Positions 8,247 through 16,017 of a stretch of DNA of 16,017 bases are shown here, one piece after another. Source of the DNA: Stephanodiscus triporus. Lineage: Eukaryota > Bacillariophyta > Thalassiosirophyceae > Thalassiosirales > Thalassiosiraceae. The notes beneath the pieces are model-generated. The model saw nothing but the letters and a program-made list of their open reading frames with translations. It made no database searches and was not told the origin of the DNA. The stretch covers positions 1 through 16,017 of the forward strand of contig JALLAZ010000399.1 of NCBI GenBank assembly GCA_036939755.1, in the 5' to 3' direction. The translations under genes were made by a program, and so were the position numbers. The stretch's first letter is position 1. Every line of letters begins with the position of its first letter.

Positions 8247-11200
8247 TCAGGCATAGTTCCTCACAATTAAACGTCTTCTCATGTCCAGAGTGTAACCTGC
8301 ATCTTCGAACTCTTGGCCCTTACAAAAGTCAGCCACATCGTAAATCCTTCTATCCCTCGCACGACTCTCAAACTCCTCCAAAGGCACTTCCAATACCTCC
8401 AGTGCCGTCTCCCTCTTGTCCTTCATTTGTCGCTGTCTGATTGTTTGATACATCGCTTCATTCCTCATCATGTCTTGCAGGATGTGCAGGAGCAAGTGGA
8501 CACGGTCCTCTCCGGAACTCATGAACTTGGCGAAGGAACGACGTAAGCTCCTTCGCACACTGAACTTTTGTGCACTGATGAAGCTTTCAAGCATCATCTT
8601 GATGCTAGCATCCATGTCATCGTCTCGAACGTAGTCCCGGAGATGCATTTTGGCATGTGCCTCAGACATGCGCATAATGGATTCAATGTGTCGTACAGCA
8701 ATTGGAACTCCTCCAGATGATGACGACTCCTTACGCAGCTGGACGTAGAGTGAGGCAATCTGGTGACGATATACAAATGCAGCATGTCAGCAGGATATTC
8801 GATAAAGTAATAACAATTCTCACGAATGAATTACCTTCTCCTGGTCGAACGTGCCTCCACGCAGTGCCGGGCGGCAATTGGCTCGTGCATATTGAATGTA
8901 CTTTCTAAGGAGGGCTTGGGGAATCAAATCCCCCGAATCCACACCATCTGCAGATTCCAAACGAGCGCGTTCGGGCGCCAACGCTGCTCCGCGAGCAACT
9001 TCGCTCGTGGGGACGCTCATGATGTGACTTTCGGTTACAAATGATGCGAGGCGCTCGTCTGACACAGGATCGACGACATCCTGAAGAACGCACAAACAAT
9101 CAAATCGTTGCAGTATCGGATCGGTAAGTTCGACATTCTCGGCAAGAGTGCACGAGCTGTCGTACCTTCCTCCAATTGGGTTGGCAGCAGCAATAACAGA
9201 GCATCGTGCCTGAAGACTTGTGACGATTCCAGCCTTGGATACGGAGATGGACTGTTGTTCCATCGCCTCGTGAATGGATGTTCGATCCTGCTCGTTCATT
9301 TTGTCAAATTCATCAATAAGACAGACGCCACGATCAGCCAATACAAGGGCTCCTAAAAATTGAATAGCCGATATGAGAAAATCGTTTTGTTAGGCCAACT
9401 TGGCGAATGCAATCAATGAAAGGCAATGAAAATCAATAGCTCATACCTCCCTCCAACGTCCACTCCTTCGTCAACGGATCCTTGTGGACGCTCGCCGTCA
9501 ACCCAACCGCACTCGCGCCCTTGCCCGTGCTGTACACCGCCCTCGGCGCGGTCGCCTCGGCATATTTGAGCATTTGACTCTTGGCCGTGCCGGGGTCGCC
9601 GAGTATCAACACGTTGACATCCCCGCGTATGCGATGCTTGTCATCGATATTCTTCGGCACGGCCCCGAATAGGGCCATGGCCAACGCCATCTTGACATGC
9701 TCGAGTCCGTAGATGGACGGGGCGATGGATGCCACTATGCGCTTGCCGATGTTCGGATCCGACGCCAATCCTAAAATCAGCTTCCGATCGGCCTCGCTCA
9801 GGTTCGACGCCGAGCTCGCGTCCTCCTTCTTGCGTATGTGATTCGCGAGGACGTAGGTTTGGAAGACCGGAAAGCCGGATCGCTGCGTCAGGTGATAATC
9901 GTACGAAGAGCAGAATATGCCCGTGACCTCCACCTCCTCCCCCGGTCGCGCGACGTCGACCAGATCGTCGAGGAAGACCACCTCCTTCGTGCGCGGGACG
10001 CGACCGGGGGGGACGGAGCCCGGACGCTCCTGCAGGTTGACGCGCTGGTAATTCCTGTAACGGGACCGACTCGGATTGAGCCTGAACGGACCGTCCGAGT
10101 CGCATTCCGGGCACACAGTCGGGGAGTGCGCGTCGGATATGTCGCGTCCGCCCGCCCCCTCGGGACCGGACGAGTTGGACGTCGCGTCCTCGATGCGGTA
10201 CGGTCCGGTGGCGAACTTGCACCTCACGCAATCGTAGTACGCGAGCTTCAATTGCGGGAACACCCCCGATCGACGCGTGATTACGCCCGAGACCTTGACG
10301 AGTCCGTCGAGGTTGTTCCGTCTTAGGTCCCTCAACGAGTCGACGATCGGCACGTCGCTCACGCGCACGTGTATCTCGTCGCGTATAGCGTGGTAGCTCG
10401 GGAACAGGCGTAGGGTGTGCCGCGTCGCCGCCTCGTTGAGCACGTCGAGGACGTCCCGCGGCGCCTCGCTGATCCACAGGGCCACCGTCGGCTGCTCCCG
10501 CACGAGGTGCATGTACGACACCTCCAACGCCGCGCCGTTCGACGAGCACATGTGACGTATCCTCTCCTCGTACGTGGGAGGGGTGCGGGCGAGGAGTCGC
10601 CGACGTCGTCTAGTCTCGGCCTCGTCGGCGTCGTCGCCTTCCCGTGCGGCGTCGTCCTCCTCCCCCCCCTCCCGAAACGTCGATAGGAAGACTCGGAACT
10701 TGCGCTGTATCTCCCTCCGAGTCTTGGATTGCGCGATCCACTCCCGCAGCGGCACGTCGAACGCCTCGAGGTTGACCTCCTCCTGCCCCTCGAAGTCGTC
10801 GTCGTCGACGTCGACGTCGTCGTCCCCCGTACGCCCCCCCCCCTCTCCGTCCTCCCCCCGCGACGCGCCGTCGGCGTCGTCGTCGCCGTCGTCGATCCTC
10901 GAGCCGAAAAGTCCGCGACGTCGTCGACGTCCCTCGACGTCCTCGTCGACCTCGCCCTCGAGCTGCTCCTCGAGGGCGCCGTAGAACCCCCTCGATCGGC
11001 CGCCGTCCCCCCCCAGACGGATGAGTCTCCTCCTCTCCCTGTCCCTCTCGTCGAGGATGCGCTCCGCCGCCGCTCGCTCCTCGGCGTCGAGTCCTCCGTA
11101 ATCCCGATCGTCGATGCCCTCCCGTCCGTACGTGTCGAGGGCCGCGATCGGCTGGTAGTCCCGGAGGGCGTTCTCCATAAGGTCCTCCCCCTCCTCCTCC

Positions 11201-11950
11201 TCCTCCTCCTCCTCCTCCCTCCCGCGACGGCGTCCGCCTCCTCCTCCTCCCCCCCTCCTCCTGCCGCCGCGTCCCCCGCTGCCGGCCCGGCTGCCGAACA
11301 GTACCGCCGCGGCGTCGTCGACGACGTCGTCCTCGACGTAGTCGCCGTCGGTGTCGTAATCGTCGTCGTCCAAGCCGCCGTCGCCCTCGACGAAGTCGTC
11401 CATGCCGTCGTCGTTATCTTCGTCGTAGTTTTCGGCGTCCCCGGGCCCAGCGCCCGAGGCACCATCCCCGAGGACGGTCGGATCGGGAACCTCGCTCATT
11501 TGCTCCCCTGGGGTAAAAAGAGGGCATCAACAGCGTGCGAGAAGGAAGAGAGGATGATCATCGAGGTGGGGGCGGGTGTGAGCGAGAGAGACGAGAGAAG
11601 GAAAGAAAAAAGAAAGGAGGGGGACGAGGAAGAGAATGATCCAACAACCACTCCCTCACCGACGTAGAATTCGTCCCCCGGGAAGCTCGCGCCGCGGAGT
11701 TCGGCCGCCTCGGCCTGCAATCGCCGACGTCTGCGCTCGGCGCTCCTCGCCTCGATCAGGCGACGTCTGCGATCGGATGCGCTCGACGACGACGTCGTCC
11801 CACCCCCCCTCCCCCTCCCCCCCCCGACGCGACGGCGTCGTCGTTCCCGCCCTCTCCCTCCTCCTCCTCCTCCTCCTCCTCCTCGTCGATGCGACGGCGC
11901 TTGGGGGTCTCCCCGTAAGGCCCGGTGGGTCCCGTGGGATCGTTGGCCAT
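8247..11950 (-). CDS. MCM2: DNA replication licensing factor MCM2
   Basis: Subunit of the MCM2-7 replicative helicase, nuclear. Exons (minus): 11950-11660, 11507-9447, 9352-8835, 8759-8247; introns 152, 94 and 75 bp, all GT-AG. Numbering assumes one base is missing in exon 1; the product is then about 1127 aa, longer than the usual about 900 because of a long acidic, Arg-rich N-tail. MCM2 tail signature: [19 protein letters not shown] across intron 1. Zinc ribbon: C524/C527 and C563/C566. Walker A is GDPGTAKS at about 734-741 and Walker B CLIDEFD at about 795-801, inside [12 protein letters not shown]. Further markers: [23 protein letters not shown], and arginine finger R867 in LQRFD. The C-terminal winged-helix part is complete ([40 protein letters not shown]). 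Read literally, exon 1 is one base out of frame (see findings). The gene is divergent from NAA10. Confidence 0.96.
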
Positions 11951-12417
11951 CCCTTCCCTTTTACTCTTTTGTATTTTGACAGAGGGGCAATGACGAAAAT
12001 GAAAAAAAAAATGACATGACACGACGAAGCTAGAGTGTAAGTATGTAGAGTACTTCTAACTAACTACTTAGAGTACTTATTTGATTAGGAGTAAGTAAAT
12101 ACTTATCAGAAATCATTCGAAGATACTCTAAGTATTTGCTGAATATCGGAACGAGTTGACAATCTAAAAATCTTTGAACGTTTCCACAATGATCCTTTAG
12201 TAAATTCGCGTACTTCTAATCAAGATTCCCCCCCCCTCGTGAATGGAACTGGGACTACCAAATGGGTGATTGACAGACCATTATTTATTATTTTCGATTT
12301 CAACCGCGCTTCTCGCCTTTTCGCCTTCTTTGGACGACCTTGCTTCGAGGCCTTCGACTGTCGTCTCTTCAATCTCCTCGTACGACGGCGACGGACCGGC
12401 GGGGCCGAAAAATAACC
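11951..12417. promoter_or_regulatory. Divergent intergenic region MCM2/NAA10
   Basis: 467 bp between the start codons of MCM2 (minus) and NAA10 (plus). The part at about 12015-12220 is much more AT-rich than the flanking genes and is full of AGTACTT/AAGTA motifs in both orientations. From about 12290 the sequence is C/T-rich, as expected for the NAA10 5' UTR. No other gene is seen; short ORFs over 12220-12491 lack family features. Confidence 0.55.
12065..12134. repeat. Inverted repeat with 11-bp perfect arms
   Basis: TACTTAGAGTA at 12065-12075 is exactly complementary to TACTCTAAGTA at 12124-12134, with a 48-bp loop. A competing pair sits inside: AAATACTTA at 12097-12105 and TAAGTATTT at 12129-12137. 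Extra AGAGTACTT copies lie just upstream (about 12047 onward). The position is between two divergent start codons. Confidence 0.7.
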
Positions 12418-13146
12418 ATGGTGAACATTCGAATGGCGGAGGTGAAGGATCTCATCGAGATGCAGCAATGCAACCTATGGTGTCTTCCTGAGAATTACCA
12501 GATGAAGTGAGTAATTGTATAGTATTGTCACGTACAGGCAGGAGGACATTATTATTATATTTCTATGCACAACAATCGCCTTCCGCGACAAATAGAAACC
12601 AACGGTGTCCGGCACGGCAATGACGCACCCTCTGTTATCAAAACTTCCGTCCGTCCGCCGCCGGGTGTCAGGTATTACTTCTACCACCTCCTCTCGTGGC
12701 CGCAGCTGCTCTGGGTGGCCGAGGACCACGACGGCCGCGTCGTTGGGTACGTACTCGCGAAGATGGAGGAGGACGAGGCGAAGCCGCCGCACGGGCACAT
12801 CACCTCCCTCGCGGTATTGCGCACGCATCGCAAGCGGGGCATAGCCACGGCGCTAATGCGCAGGTCGCAGGTGGAGATGGAGCACGTTTTCGGGGCGGAG
12901 TTCGTCTCGCTGCACGTGCGCAAGTCGAACAGGGCCGCGTTTCATCTGTACAACGAAACTCTTAGGTACGAGATCAACGACATCGAACGGGGATATTACG
13001 CGGACGGGGAAGACGCGTATGACATGAGGTGCACTTTTGGTAAGAAGGACGAGGGGCGGCTAGATGATAAGGGGGGAAAACAAGTAAGTGACGTCGTTGA
13101 GGATGTTTCGAGGGCAGTAGAAGGGATTTCCGTGGCAGAGCGTTAG
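12418..13146 (+). CDS. NAA10: N-alpha-acetyltransferase 10, NatA catalytic subunit (ARD1)
   Basis: Catalytic subunit of the NatA complex, which acetylates N-termini (Ser, Ala, Thr and similar) of nascent proteins at the ribosome. Exons 12418-12506 and 12672-13146; intron 12507-12671 (GTGAGT...TGTCAG) interrupts the Lys30 codon. The product is 187 aa. The GNAT fold is complete: [18 protein letters not shown] at the start, [13 protein letters not shown] with Glu25 at the catalytic Glu position of Naa10 proteins, [19 protein letters not shown], the acetyl-CoA loop R83-K-R-G86-I-A88 (R/QxxGxG/A), and [27 protein letters not shown] marks the end of the conserved domain, and a charged 35-40-residue tail follows. 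ATG 12418 has a good context (ACCATGG) and gives the canonical N-terminus with one extra residue (Val2). It is divergent from MCM2 and convergent with the Kir gene. Confidence 0.97.
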
Positions 13147-13438
13147 GTGTAGTAGATAGATAGTGGATGCACGGGGTGGGTAAAATGGTGGGGGTTTGAT
13201 TTCGAAGTACGATTGTTCATTCATTTGATCATAAACTTGAAGTTACATGCCCAAGGATAACTGACATAATCAAACGACAAAAAAAATCATACTAAGATCT
13301 TCCCCCCAACCAACATGAACATTTTGAAGGTTGCTGGCTATTTTACGGCATCCTAATTATCGCCTCCCACCTGTGGCACTTATTCCATCTCATCGAATGT
13401 TCGGATTGGCCGACTTTCGTCAAAGAAGCGATAGAACG
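13147..13438. other. Convergent spacer NAA10/Kir
   Basis: 292 bp between the stop codons of two convergent genes, so it should hold both 3' UTRs. Composition is mixed and no gene, repeat or RNA is recognised. Confidence 0.5.
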
Positions 13439-15892
13439 TCACACTGCATCATTTGCATCCCCGAAGCGACCGGATGAGATATCGCGGACGTTGAGCGGCT
13501 CGCCTCCACCTCCAACTTGTTCGGTCACATCGTTGAGGAGGTTCAGGTCAGCCTTGTGACCCCCACTCCTTCCCCTGTACAAGACGTTGACAAATTGATA
13601 GCCGACTGCAGTATCAAGGGCGTTGGAAAAGGGTTGTGCATACATAATGAGATTACGTGATTTTCGATTATTGACACGATGTTGCGAAATTCACACAAAC
13701 CCGCATCATCTGCGGAGGTGACGACGGACCTGCAGTATCAACATACTCATAGACCTTTTGAATGTAAACCAATGCTTTTTGGACAGCAGCGTGTGAAAGA
13801 TGAAGTGCGGGTTGAGAATCTGCAGGCGAAACTTTCTCACGCAGAACTCACCTCCAGTAAGGTTAGACAATCCGGTGAAACTAACTACCAACTGTTTGAA
13901 CCGTATAGACCGCCGCACAGCTTGGTGATTGTTCCATTTGTGAGGCCATTGTCCATTGTTGTTCAAGATAGCTCTCTTTGCCTCGGCCGTTAGCAAAGGT
14001 GAGTCCTGATCAATGACATGGTTTATTTTCCATATGCGCTTAAATAATGGGTGCCCTGGTTCATCGAGTTCCAGTTTCGCAAATGTGATACGAGGGGGCT
14101 TCTTGGCGCTAACTTCTTCCTCCTCGTTGATTTTGACGATTGTACTGGCCAAGGATGTTATTCCCTTGTACACAAACTCATTGAGCGATCGGAGGTTGGT
14201 CAATGCATTTTCTGACCTTGCGTCACTTATCCTCTCTGTCATTGATGTCCTTAATGTTGCGTCACTAATCCTCTCCGTCACTGTTGTCCTATTCGATCTC
14301 TCGGATTCGCTAGCGATGGATCTCCTCTTGGTCTTTTCCCAAGTTGAACGTCGTCTTGCCATCCGATCTCGATTGATCGTTCTGGCCAGTTCTTCGCTAA
14401 CTTGACCTTGATGCCTATCGTTCTCAATTACCGCGGCGACGTTCAGACGAGCCGAAATAATCTCCGCACCCAACATCTCATGCATTGTATTCGCTATCCT
14501 GAATGTGAGGACTGGAAACGGAGACGGCCCGGCCATTTCTTCTGCGTTATCCCCAAATTTTCGGACAGCGTCCCGAGACCCGTCCTTACCTACATTTACC
14601 AGCCTGGCTTCGACCCCAGGACCGAACGTCACAGTAAGGGGTGTGCTGAATCGTACATCAGCCCGTTGGGTTATTCGCGTCACCTTGGCGAAAATGATCG
14701 CGCCGGTGAAGCCGGCATAGACCACGCCCACTAATGCCTCCAGGGCGGTGACGAAGTGGATGAAAGCGCATCTGGCATCGCCATCCTTGTCGCTCTCCGT
14801 GCTCAATGCCGGGTAGGTGCTGCCGTACCTGAGTAGGCCATACAATGTATTAGTATCCATGATTCAGGCAAGACTCGGGGAGTTTAACAATGGTCTGACG
14901 GCGCCGTAGAAAGCGAAGAAGAATCTTTCCGATGATAATAATCGATTACTTACCCAACGGTAGAAAAGGTATTCCATGATAGCGAGAATGCGTCCAAAAA
15001 TAGCTGTTCCGAAGAGACGCACACGAAAGATTATTAGGTCTAGGCACGTATTTCTTCTCAAAAAAGGCAAAAAAGAACGCACCGAATCTTTCCCGATCTC
15101 CACGACCGTCTTACCCCCGATTCTCAGACAGTCGGGGTCGATGTTCGCCGCCCACATGATGATCATCGTGAATAGCAGAACCAACGAGTAGAACCAAATC
15201 AACGATAGGATGCTGATGGTCGCCCACCCCTTGCGGAACAGCCAGCCGAAGAAGTCGGAGAGCCACATGTCGGGATGACAGCGCCTGCTTCCCGAGTACG
15301 AGATCTGCTCGATGGATGATTCCGTCACCGCGCCGCAGTTCATGCAGGCGTAAAAAAATCGCATGCAATTCTGTTGGATGGAAATTCATCAGGTCTGGCG
15401 CAATCCGCTCATTTGAATGTGAATAACAAGACTCAAACTCACCCTGATGCGCCCGGCATCCCTCCTGCCCCTCTTGGCCTGCAGCCTCCACATTCGATTC
15501 TGATTCTCGTCGTCCTCCGCGGTAACCTCCTCCCCGCGACGATCCTCCCCCATTTCTTCTACTCCTCCACCACCATCGTCGCCACCCCTGTGTCGTGAGT
15601 CCGAAAACGACGACGACGAAGATTTGCGAAAAAATTTGACCTTGATATCGGCCTTGATTTCGCTCAGCAGACCCCCCCCGGGAGTCGTTGGCTTGTTGCG
15701 CCGTTCGTTGTCGATGGGGGTAGCCACGATATGGTGCTCCGAGACGAATCCATCGTGGAGGGAAAGTGCGTTGGTATCCTCCCGCGCAGGCAAAATGATG
15801 CCTCCGTCGTCGATGCCGCTGCCGAGGCCGAAGCCATCGCGCGGGGTGACGGGGGCGGCGTCTCCCGGCTCGATGCATTCGTCGTCCATCAT
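13439..15892 (-). CDS. Inward-rectifier-type (Kir/KirBac-like) potassium channel
   Basis: Tetrameric K+ channel subunit: two membrane helices and a large cytoplasmic immunoglobulin-like domain. Exons (minus): 15892-15443, 15370-15083, 15003-14954, 14828-13852, 13774-13730, 13605-13439; all introns GT-AG (72, 79, 125, 77, 124 bp); total 658 aa. The N-tail of about 190 residues is acidic. Helix 1 lies at about 200-224 (ATISILSLIWFYSLVLLFTM). The pore helix is LDAFSLSWNTF, the filter T261-V-G-Y-G265 then STYP, and helix 2 about 285-310 (FVTALEALVGVVYAGFTGAI, then IFAK). Cytoplasmic Kir blocks: VLTFRIANTMHEMLGAEII, ITFAKLELDEPGHPLFKRIW, INHVIDQDSPLL, then the C-terminal GYQFVNVLYRG, LNLLNDVTEQVGGGGEPL. 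Between the two cytoplasmic blocks is a basic Ser/Arg-rich insertion with a 13-residue repeat. The frame closes exactly across five introns, which supports the model. Localisation (plasma membrane or organelle) cannot be told. Confidence 0.92.
13606..13741 (-). other. Kir intron 5 bounded by a 12-bp direct repeat
   Basis: The intron is 13606-13729. TTGATACTGCAG ends exon 5 (minus strand, 13741-13730) and also ends the intron (13617-13606). The second copy supplies the acceptor CAG, and the donor is GTCCGT. The joined codons read VDTAVGYQF. Confidence 0.75.
14220..14289 (-). repeat. Coding tandem repeat in Kir, period 39 bp
   Basis: Positions 14220-14250 and 14259-14289 are near-identical 31-base copies with a 39-bp period. 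In the protein they give TERISDATLRTSM followed by TERISDARSENAL. They lie in the insertion between the two conserved cytoplasmic blocks of the channel. Confidence 0.8.
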
Positions 15893-16017
15893 TTTTCGGA
15901 AATAATTATGGCGGGAGAATAAAGAGTTCTCGTTGTTGAATACATAATGGGCCTAGGTGGTAGTACCATGGGGGTGTACGATTTTTATTCCATCGTAAAA
16001 TCCATCGATCTAATAGA
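15893..16017. other. Upstream flank of the Kir gene
   Basis: 125 bp upstream of the Kir ATG up to the window edge. AT-rich near the start codon; no promoter element is clear. An upstream exon outside the window cannot be excluded, but the ATG at 15892 has no in-frame extension that I can support. Confidence 0.4.

Noticed and set aside
10359..11667. Long open frames on both strands over MCM2 exon 2
   Set aside because: Composed of Arg/Thr/Ser or Val/Leu/Pro-rich shadow sequence produced by GC-rich Asp/Glu codons of the MCM2 tail.
12270..12491. Small ORF overlapping the NAA10 start
   Set aside because: Needs a non-ATG start, lies in another frame and has no recognisable features.
13606..13645. 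MYAQPFSNALDTA as a coding start or alternative exon of the Kir gene
   Set aside because: No AG acceptor precedes it in the open part of the frame. The exon 5 to exon 6 splice gives perfect frame and a better Kir match. Kept only as a possible relic.
15111..15878. 255-codon minus-strand frame over Kir exons 1 and 2
   Set aside because: Shadow frame of the Kir exons crossing an intron; Arg/Gly/His-rich with no family signs.
1..16017. CRISPR arrays, rRNA, tRNA or bacterial operon signals
   Set aside because: The repeats present are simple tandem or low-complexity tracts without spacers. No tRNA T-loop or rRNA-like stretch was found by eye, and the genes are intron-containing eukaryotic genes.

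Overview
This is a nuclear window from a photosynthetic stramenopile, most likely a diatom. The evidence is spliceosomal genes with short GT-AG introns (72-362 bp), GC-rich coding sequence in AT-richer spacers, and a plastid stromal processing peptidase whose N-terminus reads as a signal peptide followed by a cleavage site with Phe at +1, the 'ASAFAP' type bipartite presequence of diatom complex plastids. The taxon is inferred; no organism-specific marker is present.

Layout, left to right: 1-446 spacer with two imperfect tandem repeats and two hairpins. 447-1562 (+) decayed MATH-BTB gene with a C-terminal SAP-like motif. 1731-1983 low-complexity spacer (CT repeat and an 18-C run). 1984-2876 (-) signal peptidase complex subunit 3 (SPC3), two exons. 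2877-3485 divergent promoter. 3486-7574 (+) stromal processing peptidase (SPP), two exons, 1320 aa. 7575-8246 spacer holding a second copy of the 3' end of the MATH-BTB gene (7914-8166). 8247-11950 (-) MCM2, four exons, with a one-base frame discrepancy in a G-rich tract of exon 1. 11951-12417 divergent promoter with inverted repeats. 12418-13146 (+) NAA10 N-terminal acetyltransferase, two exons. 13147-13438 short convergent spacer. 13439-15892 (-) inward-rectifier-type (Kir) potassium channel, six exons, 658 aa. 15893-16017 its upstream flank.

The most interesting arrangement is the head-to-head pair SPC3/SPP. In an organism with a complex plastid these belong to the two successive presequence-cutting machines for nucleus-encoded plastid proteins: ER signal peptidase removes the signal peptide and SPP removes the transit peptide. 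The pair lies between two same-orientation copies of the 3' end of one MATH-BTB gene. The Kir channel is the other notable gene: its selectivity filter is split by an intron, it carries an inserted segment in the cytoplasmic domain, and one intron is bounded by a 12-bp exact direct repeat. MCM2, NAA10, SPC3 and SPP are housekeeping genes whose identity rests on strong family motifs. Splice junctions were assigned by hand from GT-AG signals, reading-frame continuity and remembered family sequence; no transcript data were available.
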